Assembly (NCBI GenBank): GCA_037447655.1 | Contig: JBBHKE010002290.1 | Location: forward strand, 290,744-354,743 | Direction of reading: 5' to 3' | DNA: 64,000 nt | Source: Zygnema cylindricum | Taxonomy: Eukaryota > Streptophyta > Zygnematophyceae > Zygnematales > Zygnemataceae | Shown here: piece by piece, positions 11,091-23,159 of the stretch | Numbering within the stretch: position 1 is the first letter of the stretch | How the letters are laid out: each line of letters begins with the position of its first letter | The notes under the pieces: generated by a model | Told to the model about the DNA's origin: nothing | Database searches by the model: none | The model's input: the letters and a program-made list of their open reading frames with translations, nothing else | Position numbers and translations under genes: made by a program

Positions 11091-11616
11091 TCAATAAAAC
11101 AGAATTGGTGGCACTATTATTTTTGCTCTAACCACAAAAAAGTGTTAACAACGTTAACTTTCCAATCAACGCTAATTTTTCAAAAAGTACAAAAGAGTCA
11201 CGCTATTCGAACCAAAATTTGAAAAGCAAGAACACATACAAAAACTCACGCTAAAAAATTATTTGCTTTGGGAACGTTTTTTTCACTTAAAAGTCATGTG
11301 ACATATAGACCGTTAATAGAGGGATAGTTTCCGCCAAACACAAAAACACGATGAAAACTCAAATGGTTATCCAAAAAGTGTTCGGTGTTGGGTTTTCACA
11401 AAGTTTTGTTACAGTATTTTGTTGGTCGATTAATGATTTCCCCTTTTTTCCCTTTCTTTATTTTTTCATTTGTTGTGATGTTATTTAGGAAGGAAAAACA
11501 TTTTTGTGCTCAATGGGATGTTATGGAAGACTTTATTTCGTCAAAAGATTTGGTGCTCTCAAGAGAGGGTCTCTTGAAGCGTTTTTGCTTATACTTTTTT
11601 CCCTTTTTCTTGCCAT
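11091..11616. other. No gene recognised
   Basis: AT-rich DNA between the tandem array and the Copia LTR. The open frames near 11385-11660 are short and hydrophobic and run into the LTR, so I do not treat them as coding. Confidence 0.4.
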
Positions 11617-12256
11617 TGATAAGAATAAAAGTCAGTTGGAATGCGCTCACAAATACTTAAACTTCTCAATGCGGAAGCAAAATTGAAATTAAATTAAACA
11701 TTACAAACACATTGATAACTCATAATCCAAGATAGAGGGAAATTGAATACTCAATAAAATAAACTCATATTAAATTATCCTTTACTCGAACATTATACTA
11801 ACATTCTTCCTTAACTGACTATTGATTTTCTTCCTAATTGATTATACCACACTCACATTATGGCTTTCTAACTTAGCCACGTAAATAATCTAGAACATTA
11901 ACTATAGAAGCGTCAAAATGTACTTAGACGGAAATATGGTACAACGCAAAGTGAAACTACTAGAAACGAAATTGACAAAGTCATGTACGACAAACTTAAC
12001 TTACGCGAAATGAAACTACTAGACGTACGTCGCACGAAACGAAACTTCCCGAAGTACTAATCTAGAACTCAAACGAAACAAAATAAATCAAATCTAATCT
12101 AATTGTGTACACGTGAAACGTACACGCATGAAATACCAAATCAAACTAAATGAAACAAAACCAAAATAGGCGAACTGCCGCGCGACCAAATCTAAGCCAC
12201 ACTAACTCCGAACCAATATTATATAAATGTAGATTCCAACATTGTAAATCCTAACA
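11617..12256 (-). repeat. 3' LTR of copia-1
   Basis: About 640 bp, collinear with 16414-17073. Shared words include ATGCGGAAGC, CAATAAAATAAACTCATATTA, TTAGCCACG and GTGAAACTACTAGAAACGAA. Substitutions and small indels between the two LTRs point to an old insertion. Confidence 0.85.
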
Positions 12257-12258
12257 AT

Positions 12259-12267
12259 CCCCCTCTC
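12259..12267 (-). promoter_or_regulatory. Polypurine tract of copia-1
   Basis: On the minus strand this reads GAGAGGGGG. It sits two bases inside the 3' LTR, the expected priming site for plus-strand DNA synthesis. Confidence 0.65.
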
Positions 12268-12299
12268 AATGTTGAACCTATACTAAATCCTAATCAACC

Positions 12300-15194
12300 T
12301 CAAAATAAGCCTAACTTAGGCCTTCCTCTCACAAAGATATCATACATAGCAGCCTTTGTTAACATGTCAGCTGCTTCTTCACCCGTTGGCACAAAGATGA
12401 ACTCTTTCTCACCAACATTTACTAAGTCTCTCACAAAATGCCACTGAATCCTAATGTGCTTACTCCTCTTATGAAACACTCGATTCTTAGCCAATGCAAT
12501 GCTTGACATACTATCTAAAACCAACTTCACACACTTAATAATAATTCCCAACTCACTAAACATTTTTCTTAACCAAATTGAAGTTTTGGCAGCATGGCAA
12601 ACCGCCATAAATTCGGCCTCCGTCGAATTCAAAGCCACCGTAGGTTGAAGTCTCAAACTCCATGAAATTGCACCTCCACATAAAACAAAAGCTTAACCGG
12701 ATGTTGACTTTCCTGTGTCGTTGTCTCCACCCCAATCGGAATTGCAATATCCAAAACAATCTAACTCTGAATCTGCCTTATAAACTAAACCATAACTTAA
12801 GATTCCAACCAAATATTTAAAAATCCTTTTAACACTCTCCCAATGACACTTCTTAGGTGATTGACAATACATACTCACAATACTAATAGTAGCTGAAATA
12901 ACTGGTCTAGTTCCGACACTAAGATACATCAAACAACCAACAACTTCTCTATAAGGTACATCAATTGTTGGCTCACTTTCTGCTTTACTCAATTGAACTC
13001 TAGGATCCAAATTGAATGATTTACTAAGAAAACATTTAAATTCTTGAATCCTTTCAAGAATACTTGAAATCATAATAAAATCATCAACTTACACACTGTA
13101 AAAAATCTGATCAACTCCTCCTTTCACATAAACTTCTAAATCGAAAATGTCCGAACAAAACCAAAATCCAAAAGTACCTTATGAAGACGGGTATATCAAG
13201 TCCTTGATGCTTGTTTAATTCCATAGAGCGAATTTTTCAATTTCCACACATGTCCAGGTTTGCCCAAAACTCCTAGAATCTTCATATAATTTTTTTCTTC
13301 TAATTCTTTATTTAGAAAAACAAGTTTCCACATCCATTTGGTGGATGTGCTTTCTTTTAGGAGCAACAATCACAATAATCATCCTTCAACTATCAAATTT
13401 TACCACAGGTTCATATGTTTTTATACCTTTTATCTGCTGAAAACCTTTACCAACTAATCTTGCTTTATATTTGATAATTTCACCTGATTCACCCGTCTTA
13501 GTTTTAATGACTAATTTACAATCTGTAAAAGGGGCAAGAGTACACCACAGCACGTCACAATGCACAGCGGAAAACACCAAGGATCTTCCCGTAGCAACAG
13601 TAGGAGTACACAACACTGACAAGGTTGCACTTTATTATTTGGAAGAGATTACAAGGTTTGCGCTCGCTGCGAAGGTCTACAGGAAGAGTTCCCATTCACT
13701 AGGTCTACTCGACTATTTAAACTAACTAACCGCTAGTCAACCTACTACTGTACAGCTGTACACGTGGACCTTCACGGTCAACCGAGATCTATCCAAAACT
13801 TCCTTTTAGAACTATACAGCTCAATCTACATTCTGCGGCGTTGCTATGCTGCGTTGCTACGTTGCTGCGCTACTAAGTTGCTACGCCGCTAAGTTGCTAT
13901 GCTGCGCTGGTCTGGGATCGCAACTATAGCAGCCTAGCCTTAGCCACTAAGTACCCGAATCCTGTAACCCTATTACACAATCAATAGGTTTTTTCGCCTC
14001 CCGTAAAAATACTTTTTCAAATGTTCCATAATCAATAATAGACTTAAGTTCTTTCTCAAAAGTTGGTTTCCACTTTTCATTCCTATTTTTTGATGGTACA
14101 ACTTCTGAATCGGACTTAGGATCCCCATTCACAGGCTCACTCAATAATTGCTATAAAAGAAACTCATTTAATCTGGCATTTGACATAAAATTAACCCGCT
14201 TATCCTTAACATTCATATGAAGAGTTAATCTCTCAGGAGCCTTTCCTTCATTCACTCGATTACTTCTCCTAACAACAATATCTTCTTCAACAACATCATC
14301 TCTCTCACCCTTCTCACTTACAGATGGCAAACTACATTCACTTCTTTGTCTGCTAAGGGATCTTTCACTAGACTTAGAACTTTGACTTCCATTCTCACTT
14401 TTCAAGCTTTCAGAATCAAATTGGGAAGATTCAGATTTCTTACCAACTTTAATAGATTTCTTCTTTTTCAATGGAATTTCTTCATCCTCCTCTTCGTCAC
14501 TCTCGTCATTAATTTTGAACTCCTCCAAATTGCTCTCTTCCTCAAAATCCAAACTTTCATCCTTATCTTTTGTAAACTCCATTGCTTTCGCTAAATCTTC
14601 GTGAAACTCCACATTTCTCGATTAGACAACCGTTCGAGTAGCGGGATTAAAAATCTTGTATTGACTTGAATATTGACTATACCCAACAAAGATACCCGTC
14701 CATGATCTGGGACTGAATTTTCCGGCTCGATATTTTTTCTCGATGTAGACAGTGGCTCGACATCCCCAAATTCTCAAATGTCGAACAGATGGAACCCTGC
14801 CACTCCACAGTTCTTCAGGCGTCTTATCTCCAGAAACTGAAGTTAGTCTTCTGTTACAAATGTAATTTGCTGTAAGAACAACTTCTCCCCAAAACCTCAC
14901 ACTATGTTTAGTGCTATGCAACATAGCTCTAACCATCTCTTGAAGTGTCCTATTCTTCCTCTCAGCAACTCCATTAGACTCAGGTGAGTATGCAGCCGTA
15001 AATTGCTGCTTAATCCCTCTTTTCTGACAAAAGCTTTTAAAAGCAACAAATTCTCCTCCATTATCTGATCTAACTGCTTTTAACTTTCTATCCGTTTCTC
15101 TCTCAGCCATTACAACAAATTCTCGAAACTTATATAACGCTTCTAACTTATGTTTCAACAAATATACCCAAGTCTTTCGACTATAATCATCCAA
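12300..15194 (-). pseudogene. copia-1 pol remnant: integrase, RT, RNase H
   Basis: The integrase core lies at 15194-14622: MDDYSRKTWVYLL, AVRSDNGGEF and YSPESNGVAERKNRTL give the D, D and E region. A linker rich in E, D, S and K follows (14612-14151). RT starts at 14144 (WKPTFEKELKSI, KKPIDC). A solo LTR interrupts it at 13524-13977. It resumes with KYKARLVGKGFQQ, then breaks down around 13080-13390. RNase H is at 13073-12300, with the typical GYCNSDWGGD and LNSTEAEFMAVC motifs and the C-terminal HIRIQWHFVRD. Several frames are involved, so no polyprotein can be made. Confidence 0.85.
13519..13982. mobile_element. Solo LTR (454 bp) nested in copia-1 RT
   Basis: The insert 13524-13977 begins TGTAAAAGGGG and ends TATTACA (TG...CA). 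It is bordered by a perfect 5-bp repeat CAATC (13519-13523 and 13978-13982). It splits the Copia RT codons between KPIDC and CKLVIKTK, and removing it with one repeat copy restores continuity. A 5-bp duplication and TG...CA ends without internal genes are diagnostic of a solo LTR left by LTR-LTR recombination. The interior has a GTTGCTACG/GTTGCTATG mini-repeat near 13850-13905. Confidence 0.85.
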
Positions 15195-15399
15195 AATAAC
15201 AAAAATATATTCATGTCCCCCTAGACTTACTGGTTTGACATCTCCACATATATCTACATGAAGAAACTCAAGTGGAGCACTAGCTCTATACTTGACATCT
15301 TTTACAGAATGAGATTTTTTATCTATTTCCTTTTGCTACAACCATTACAACCTTGAACTTTCTCTCTTGATACACACTCTTATCCTTTTACTGTTGCAC

Positions 15400-15525
15400 T
15401 TTTCATTAGACTCAAAAGAATGACAAATTCTATAATGTCATAAACTTAGATCTCCTCTTTTCATTAGACTCAAAAGAATGACAAATTCTATAATGTCATA
15501 AACTTAGATCTCCTCTTTCAGAACT
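15400..15525 (+). repeat. Tandem duplication of about 60 bp inside copia-1
   Basis: The segment beginning TCATTAGACTCAAAAGAATG and ending TTAGATCTCCTC occurs twice back to back. It lies in the region between protease and integrase remnants and adds to the disruption of the frame. Confidence 0.85.
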
Positions 15526-15650
15526 TACAGCATTGACTGAAATTATTGAAATCTGCTTTTTCTGTACTCTAATCTATTTTAACTTACTTTGTAAACAATC
15601 ATTTACATAACCTTCTCCAAATTGATTTCCTTTTCTATCTTAGAAAATTA

Positions 15651-16340
15651 TCATTCCATTTCAAACGAGGTTACTCTACCACCATTCCTTTGTATCTCAG
15701 GAACACTTGCAATGTTTACAACTCCACCAAGAAAACTCAAATTATTGTTCAAATTCACTTTCCTTACGACAACTTGACCACTCACATTTTTAACAAGTAA
15801 ATCTAATCTGACAGTTCTTAATGTATCTATCGAGACAACATGTCCACTAGCAACCATAGAATCTATCGAGACAACATGTCCACTAGCAACCATAATAGTC
15901 TTAGGAACTGAAAGTTTTCTCAAAATTGTAAACAAACTAAGATCACTAGAAACATGATTTCTTTGGATTAAAGGTTCCTTGAATATATCTCTTCCATAGA
16001 GGATAATTATTTCCATTCAACATAATAGTCTTAGAAGACACTTTATAATCTGACTCTTCATCTGAACTTGACTCATCATCATCATCATAAAAAGGTACCT
16101 CTATTTTTCCCTTTTTGACTATTTTCTATAACTCTCATCATCTGAATTTCCACAAAAGGTAGGGGGTTTGCCAAAAGATTGCCCTTCTCTTTTTGCCTTG
16201 AGAAATTCGTAAAGTTCCTCCATATTCGTTAGATCAAACTGAATTGTGAGACTCTCATTCGCCATTGATAGCTTCATCGATTCTCCAACTCCAAAACTGA
16301 CTTCAGTGTCTTCTTTCTTTGCGGAGTATTCCTCCACCAT
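15651..16340 (-). pseudogene. copia-1 gag/protease remnants
   Basis: The frame 16340-16119 carries MVEEYSAKKEDTE and MEELYEFLKAKREG, compatible with a shortened gag N-terminus. The frame 16016-15651 is protease-like only in position, with no clear D(S/T)GA motif. It contains an internal repeat (MVASGHVVSID, twice) caused by a tandem duplication near 15830-15890. The zinc knuckle was not found. The assignment rests mainly on order within the element. Confidence 0.5.
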
Positions 16341-16400
16341 AACTAATAAACTCTCAATATTTAATCAATTTTTGACTCAATATAAGTAGAATAAACACTT

Positions 16401-16411
16401 CTCTGATACCG
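16401..16411 (-). promoter_or_regulatory. Primer binding site of copia-1
   Basis: On the minus strand the sequence after the 5' LTR reads CGGTATCAGAG, which matches the TGGTATCAGAGC primer site complementary to initiator methionine tRNA in Copia elements. It lies two to three bases inside the LTR. Confidence 0.65.
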
Positions 16412-16413
16412 AT

Positions 16414-17073
16414 TGATACGAATAAGAGTCAAATCGGAGTGCACTCACAATCACTAAAATGTCATAATGCGGAAGCGAAATTGAATTTAATCAAACATTA
16501 CACCACATTGAAAACTCATTATTGAAGATAGAGATAAATTGAATTCTCAATAAAATAAACTCATATTAACTCAATCATTTACTCAAACATTACAATTCTC
16601 TTAATTCATCCTTACTTAATTGACTCTTGATTTTTTTCCTAATTTTCCTCTTACTTGATTCAATCTAACTCACACGATGGCAATTTAACTTAGCCACGGA
16701 AAAAATCTAGAACACTATTTCTAAAAGCGTCACAATGTACTAAGACGCAAATATGATACACCGCAAAGTGAAACTACTAGAAACGAAACTTACAAAGTCC
16801 TGTATGGCAAACTTAACTTACACGAAACGAAACTACTAAACGTATGCCACGCAAAACGAAATTTCCTGAAATACAAATCCAAAACTCAAACGAAACTAAA
16901 CAAATCAAATCAAATCTAATCGTGTACATGTGAAATGTACACGCACAAAATACTAAATCAAACTAAACAAACCAAAACCAAAATACGAGAACCGCCGCAC
17001 GACCAAATCTAAACCACACTAATTACGAACCAACATTACGTAAACATAGATCCAACCATTATAAATCATAACA
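16414..17073 (-). repeat. 5' LTR of copia-1
   Basis: 660 bp with plus-strand ends TGATACGAATAAG and AAATCATAACA. It is collinear with the left LTR at 11617-12256. Confidence 0.85.
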
Positions 17074-17390
17074 CTTACTTGAAAAAATATAGTACGCTAT
17101 ATAATACTATTTTATAATATACTTGTTATATTTTTTATCGCGTATAGCGTGGTATGCCACGTGTAACAATTTGTTCTCTTCACTATGTAATGGAATAACG
17201 ACGGTTCAGTAAGACGGAATAATCCGTACAATTGTACGGTATGAACCGTACAATTATCGCCGATAGTTATCGGTACCAGTGTTATTACAACAAAAAACCA
17301 ATTTTACCGATTTTTATCGGCGATAAAACTAGTTTTGATATATCGTGCCAATATATCGATTATCGGCAAAACCTTGTCGATACACAACAA
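17074..17390 (+). mobile_element. Right-end fragment of the hAT-like family
   Basis: The order of words matches 8700-9551 with the middle deleted: TAGTACGCTATATAATA, GTGGTATGCCACGTG, GAACCGTACAATTATCG, ATCGGCAAAACC, then the decayed end CGATACACAACAATA. The left half is absent; the copia-1 LTR abuts it. Confidence 0.7.
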
Positions 17391-17591
17391 TAATAATTTG
17401 CATCAAGATGATAAGTATCAGTCAAACTATATAATATAGCAATACACGATATGGTACATATCGCAGATATTAATGTTCAAACTCAAAAAATATTGTACGA
17501 TGTGGCAAGTGCAATCTCTAACATCGACTGAGTGGTTAGCTCCTTGCTATAGATGCACGCTTCTTCTAAGGTACAATCTTTTGTGGGAAAA

Positions 17592-17592
<1 letters not shown>

Positions 17593-17646
<54 letters not shown>

Positions 17647-17660
17647 CATATATATATATA
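17593..17660. repeat. (TA)n microsatellite
   Basis: Nearly pure TA dinucleotides with rare interruptions, followed to 17935 by a CT-rich tract (CTCTCCC, CTTCCCT). Nothing coding is supported here. Confidence 0.95.
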
Positions 17661-18200
17661 TTCCCCTTTCCTCCCGTTCTTCCTTCTCCCTCTCCTCCTC
17701 TTAATTACTCTCTCTTTACCCTCTTCTCCCTCTCTTTCCCGCTCCACTTCTTTCCCTCTCTTCCCCTCTCCCCTTCTCTCCCCCTTTCCCTCTCACTTCC
17801 TTCTCTTTCTCCCACTCTCTCCCACTCGCCCTCTACCCTTTTCCCCCTCTTTTCCTCATCCCTATACCTCTCTCTTTGCTCTTCACTCCTTTATCGCTTC
17901 GTTTCTCCCGTCTTCTCTATTCTCTTCCTTTGTCTAAAAAAGAAGAATATTTTGTGAAAAAAAAACAAAAAAAAACTATGTCTTATCTTTCACTCCCCTT
18001 TTCTCTTTCGCTCCCTTTTTGGCTATAAAAATTGAAATGTTTTGTTGAAAAAAAAAAAACTTAATATAAAAACTAAAAATAGAGAGAGGGTGAAGAAACA
18101 TTGAAGGAAAGATAAAAAAGTAAAAATAAATAAAAAAAGGGAAAAAAAGAGCGATAGCAAACTCACATTTTTTGAAAAATTGGTCTTTTTTTTATATACG

Positions 18201-18301
<101 letters not shown>

Positions 18302-18750
18302 TTGTATTTCAATGTTAATGCTTCCATTAAATGTCCATTGGAGGCTTTTTAACAATTATAACCATAGGCCATATTTCTAAGCTCTGAGAAAGTAGCTTGT
18401 GCTTCCTTACATGAGTTCACCCGGATTCTTTGGATTTCAGGAAAATCTAAAGATATTGCGCTTGACTATCCAATTAGACCTAGCATTTATGTTGAAAAGT
18501 AACTTTCGACGATTAATCCAAATCTTTGAGCTGGTTTCAAATTCCACCATATTCTTTAGTTGGGGGTTATGATTGGTAAGAGACATGAATACGCCCTTTG
18601 TTCTTTCTATAGTTAAATATGAACACTTTCTCCCTTTTTGTGAATGACGTTGTTGGTTTGTGTTCCCTTTCAGTGACCTCATGGAAAAGACTTTCAACAT
18701 TCGCTTTCACAACTACACCGAGTATCATTGTTAGTGTTAATATAATTTCT

Positions 18751-18896
18751 GCCACTTAGAACATCTTTCTCCGTACACACTTGTCCGATTCTTAATTTGA
18801 GACCACCAATCGGAAGCTTAGAATCTTACCTTTCGATCCCAACTGTCAGATCCATAATCCGACTAGTGTGTGCAGAGTAAAGATGTTTTAAGTGGC
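18751..18896. mobile_element. Small hairpin MITE (146 bp)
   Basis: GCCACTTAGAACATCTTT at the left end pairs with AAAGATGTTTTAAGTGGC at the right end, and the pairing continues imperfectly (CTCCGTACACACTTGTCCG versus CGACTAGTGTGTGCAGAG). The element is therefore close to a full-length hairpin. A partial relative lies at 4859-4985. No clear target duplication was seen. Confidence 0.65.
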
Positions 18897-18904
18897 AAAA
18901 AAAA

Positions 18905-19526
18905 CATTAACCTTAATAGCGATTCACGGTGTAGTTTCCAAGTTATGTAGTTTGATCCCTCACATAGACGACCTTGTGGGCCCATAAACTCCTCAACTCA
19001 AAATCAGGGGACGATAAAGCCATATTATCTTTTCTTGTTTAACCGACTCAAGCTTGAATTTATAGATAACAAAGCATAAAACAAATTCAGTGTATGACAA
19101 AGTTAACTAAATGATAGTAAACTTCGTATCGAAAGTCTTTAAATTGTACGAAATTGCTCCATACAGTAGGACAAAAATTGTGAAACCTGGTTATCTTAAT
19201 TCATGTTTAACCTTCAAATAGGAACAACTCTTTTGACAAAAAGTCACAAACAACCTTCAAAGAAATAAGAAACTCAAGGTACATTACGACTAAAGAATTG
19301 CACAAAATTTATATTGAGAATCCAATACGAATCCACCAAATGTTTCCATATTAAATAATAGTAATAAAAAAAGCACCAACATTAATGGACTATTTAAAAA
19401 AAACCCTAATTTCTAATTAGAGTAAATGATTTCTTTGAAAATTTTCAAATTCCCAATTAGCGCTATTAACGGTAATTATTCTTATACGCTAAAAAAACTT
19501 CAACGTTAATAACGATTCGCGGTGTA
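18905..19526 (+). repeat. Fragments of the CACCGTGAATCG MITE family
   Basis: TAGCGATTCACGGTGTA at 18914-18930 and TAACGATTCGCGGTGTA near 19510-19526 are right ends of the family seen complete at 24162-24374. Positions 19375-19526 are collinear with the right two thirds of that element (CTATTTAAAAAAAACC, CTAATTAGAGTAAA, ACGGTAATT, ACGCTAAA). Left ends are missing. Confidence 0.6.
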
Positions 19527-20570
19527 CTATATTAGAATCCAATCCTGGTTGACCTGTCTCCACACTAAATCCTGACTCAAATTCACCCACATTAATAAAC
19601 CTTTGCTAGTACTGTTGCCTCAACCTGGTACATGAGTATCCAATACTAACCCATTTAGTATTTCCGCACTTAATCCCAACTAAAAAACCTAACACCATTA
19701 CTAAAGACCTGTGATGGTACAAGTCCTCAATCCGGTACTTGACCCGAATACCAAACCTAGACATCATTCAGGTACAAAAGAGTACGGTAGTGTACTAATG
19801 TACGATTTTGGTATGCTGAGAAACAGAAGTAGGTTTACGATAGCCTATGAGAAGCTACAAAGAAGCCTTTTTGACGACCGCAGTAGACGGAAATTGGAAT
19901 CATGTACGGATACGTGCACCGACATTTTTTTTTTCCGAAATTTTGTCGGAAACACTTTTTTACCAAACGCCTCGAAGCATGAGAAATGAATAATTTCTTG
20001 CACGCACGGAGTATTTTTTGGAAATTTTATCGGAAATACTTTTTCAACAAACGCCTCAAATTCAAGTAATGAATGTTTACGAAACAGAATGAAAGTAACC
20101 GGAGAAATTAACTTTTGATCACGACTCTTTCTATCTCTTTTTTCATTTTTACCCCAAGTTCCCGATGTCCTCCCATTGGTGCTAACATTTTTTTTTGTGC
20201 CGGCGGCTGTCGTTCGCAGTTGTTTGTTTCACGGTTAAAACAACGACGTTTTTAACTTTTTCTGCATAGTTTCGCGTAGACATTTTACAATCCGACGAGC
20301 TGGATGAATCCTCGCTGTTAATCGTACGGTTTCGGATTTCCGTTACTGTCGACTACCTGTTGAAGCTGCAACGTTTGACGTTTTGAGGTTTTTTGCTTTC
20401 AATAGTACGAAACGTGTCCGTACTTTAGGAAATTGAAGACCTAATATTTAATCTCGGCATATATCTATTTCGATAATCTGGAGCGTCCATTCGAGCGAAC
20501 GTCGTGAGATCCGCGTATCCACGAACGGACAGATCTGATACAAAGTAACACAAAGGAAGTTCTTCCACAG
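19527..20570. other. No gene recognised
   Basis: No convincing exon, RNA or terminal repeat is visible. The open frame at 19711-19989 has no recognisable domain. Confidence 0.4.
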
Positions 20571-20574
20571 GTCA

Positions 20575-20876
20575 TCTAAATCATAGTTCAAAAGTAGGCG
20601 TTTTATGGTAGGCCTTTGGTCGGCGACTTTAGTGTAAGTTGTGTTATGGGATTTTCATGTGATCTTCTTAGACCGCTACTTTGATCAACGACCGTCCGAT
20701 CGTTCGAATCTGACGGTGTAAATAAATATTTTTGGTCCGAATATTTTAATTGGTCCAATTTTTGGTCCGAATGTTTTAATTGGTCTGAATGGGTCCGAAT
20801 ACAATATGGGTTGCATACAATAGGCATATTGTATGGGCCTACTTTCACCTACTTTTGAACTATGATCTAAGTTATC
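20575..20876. repeat. Inverted repeat, possible MITE of about 300 bp
   Basis: CTAAATCATAGTTCAAAAGT near 20576 is mirrored by CTACTTTTGAACTATGATCT near 20846-20870. Between them are repeated GGTCCGAATATTTTAATTGG words (20730-20815). The ends are consistent with a small MITE, but I could not fix a target duplication. Confidence 0.5.
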
Positions 20877-21242
20877 TTTTGAAGCAAAGGCTTGTCGTTA
20901 AACCGAAGCAAAAAAAAAAAAAAAAAAAACCGGTACGGCTTCCGTATAGATTCGCATTCGGATTTCTCTATCCTCACTTCCCTATTGACGCCTTTTAGAC
21001 CCAATGCTTTCCTTTACCATTGACATGTTTTATCCATTCATGACCATCTAGGTCATGGCGACTTTCTTTAGTTCTTGTTCGTTCGATCTTGTGTTACATC
21101 TGTCACTTCCTTTTTATTCTATTTTTTCTTTCCACGAACTCATATCGTTTATCATCGCACGATCTACCAAAGCTTATATATACTTTATTATTTTATTATA
21201 TCTACATTATGTACTCCACTGAATAGCATTAATGATGCCTTC

Positions 21243-22735
21243 CTAGTATGTAGACCCAAGATGGTCCCGTACCATACTAAACGACAAAACCATTTTCTTG
21301 AATCTCCTTTGTGGATTTGTCCCTTTGTAGATGACATGCCGCCATCGATCATTACCACCTCGATCTTTTTTGTCTGACCTTTTTTTTATCATATTGATCC
21401 AGTACTCCACCTCCGTCTTCTTGTTTCCCTTTACGACTTCCTTTTCAAGTTTTGCCAGTTTCTCCACACTATATGGGGGCGCCGATGCGGATTTTTCGCG
21501 TACAATGTGGTACAAAAGGCCGGGTGCAAATAGTCGACCTTCTCCGTGCGGCGAAATATGTGAAAAATGCGCACTCGTGTGTCTTGATAATCGTTCACTA
21601 TGTTCATCCTCAACCATCAATTCTACCACTGTATAAGAAAATTTAATAAAAAAACAAAAACAAAAACAAAAACAAAAACAAAACAAAAACATTGTAAAGG
21701 GAATTAAGTCATATAACATCATTAGAAAAAAAACATTTGTAGCAATTTTTGTAAAATTTCTCCTTATTTATAATTCATTACAACCTTTGCTTTCAATTTC
21801 CAACCAGGATTGTATGTTCATCTTTTGTGAGGAAAAGAAAGAGCAAATAAAAAATGGTATAATTCTTAAATTTCATAATTTTGTTTTGCCCCTTCGTTTT
21901 TTGTATTTCTTTTTTTCTTTGTTTAGGCACCGGGGTCCATTTTTACTCACTGAGATTGGCAGCTACAGTCCCAAAAGTTTTGACCTCTGAAAAAAAATCT
22001 GCCTAAGATTTCACTTTGTTGCCAAATTCTCCACTTTTTGCTTTATTTTTTAAATCACGGAAGCCAGATTTGAAATGATTTATGACATCTTTGGAGATTC
22101 CCCCTCGTTCAACTCCATGTATCTCACAAAATTGAGTGTGGCACTCCGTTACTAAAGCAACCAAACTTTGGTGCATGCTATTTTCGCGAAGGACTGAGGC
22201 CCTGAGGAAAAAAAAGAAAGAACCAAGAAAACAGAAGCACAAGAAAAAGACAAAATAAGGAAAAGAATGCATGGTAAGAACAATCTCTTAACCTACTCTT
22301 ATTGGGGAGTTTTAAATGCGCACTACTGTGGGCAATTATATAACATCAGAAAATAAAGTAATGCTCAAAGTAGTCTGTCAAAAATAGAATCTGTGAACAA
22401 AATTGAAAAACCCGAGAAATACTTAAAAAACCTATTGTCTATTGTATTAGTACACTTGGGATAGCCTTAGGCGTTTTTTGAAGATTCAAAAGGAATGAAA
22501 GGGAGGAAAAGAGAAAGAAAAATGATTGCTGTACATAAAGAGAGAGAGAAAATGACTTGTATGAAACAAGCAACAAAACCATCTCATTCATATTTCTATT
22601 CTCGACTAAAGCAAGATTCATAAAACTATGTTTAGGGAAACAAAGTGATAGAATGTAGAACTCTGTCTCGTTCATTTCGGCTCGTAGATCTTTCAAGGAA
22701 GCCAAACTGAATCGTGCTACCATATAATCCTGCAA
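21243..22735 (-). pseudogene. Possible class-3 lipase (DAG-lipase-like) C-terminal exon relics
   Basis: On the minus strand an acceptor at 22731-22730 opens a segment with DYMVARFSLASLKDLRAEM, resembling the D(x)VPRLS...LRxE segment that follows the catalytic core in plant class-3/diacylglycerol lipases. Further downstream, near 21540-21620, comes EGRLFAPGLLYHIVRE, resembling the RLYPPGxxxHIVR strand of the same family, and the order is correct. A segment between them (22202-22010, NSMHQSLVALVTEC) may be another exon. Just upstream, near 22860-22880, NPKLVVTG resembles the start of the GHSLG nucleophile elbow, but the elbow itself is absent and only 120 bp separate it from the next segment. 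If this is a lipase gene it is incomplete. The family call is tentative. Confidence 0.35.
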
Positions 22736-23159
22736 AAAAAAAAGACAAAATTCAAGAACACAATAAGTAGAAAATTCAATTACATTTTAGGCATATTTAG
22801 GAAGTTCCCTATTTTTGAAATCTTATCCAGACCTTTTACTAGAAATTCAAAGGAACCCTGTAACGACAAGTTTTGGGTTTCCTCTGTGACCTCTATATGA
22901 TAAGTTAAAATGCCATAAATTTTGAAAAACAAAAAAATGCAACATCAAAACTATTGAAAAGTAAGCTTTAGTAAGTCTTAGAAATTTGAGTATAGGACTT
23001 AGAATATTTTTGGAATACCAACTGTTCAATATTGACCAAATTTAGTGTGGATTTTTTTGTAGTATCTACACGAATTGATATCTTTAAGTTAATTAGTGTG
23101 TTCGGCCGCCAATGAATGTAGACGTGATAAGAATCACCCGGATTTTTAGGGTATATATA
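22736..23159. other. Intergenic flank between the lipase-like relic and copia-2
   Basis: Apart from the possible lipase word near 22870 (minus strand), nothing is recognised. Confidence 0.3.

Larger units (their letters stand above)
11617..17073 (-). mobile_element. Ty1/Copia retrotransposon, decayed (copia-1)
   Basis: Two similar LTRs bound the element: 11617-12256 (3' LTR of the minus-strand element) and 16414-17073 (5' LTR). Both have the plus-strand form TGAT...AACA, that is TG...CA on the coding strand. The inner flank of the left LTR is a polypurine tract on the minus strand, and the inner flank of the right LTR is an initiator-Met-type primer site. The order on the minus strand is gag/protease remnants, integrase, RT, RNase H, which is Copia order. 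The flanking 5-mers (GCCAT and CTTAC) do not match, so the insertion site has been rearranged or has drifted. Confidence 0.85.

Noticed and set aside
17473-17957. Frames with IYIYIYIY strings
   Set aside because: Translations of (TA)n and CT-rich repeats.
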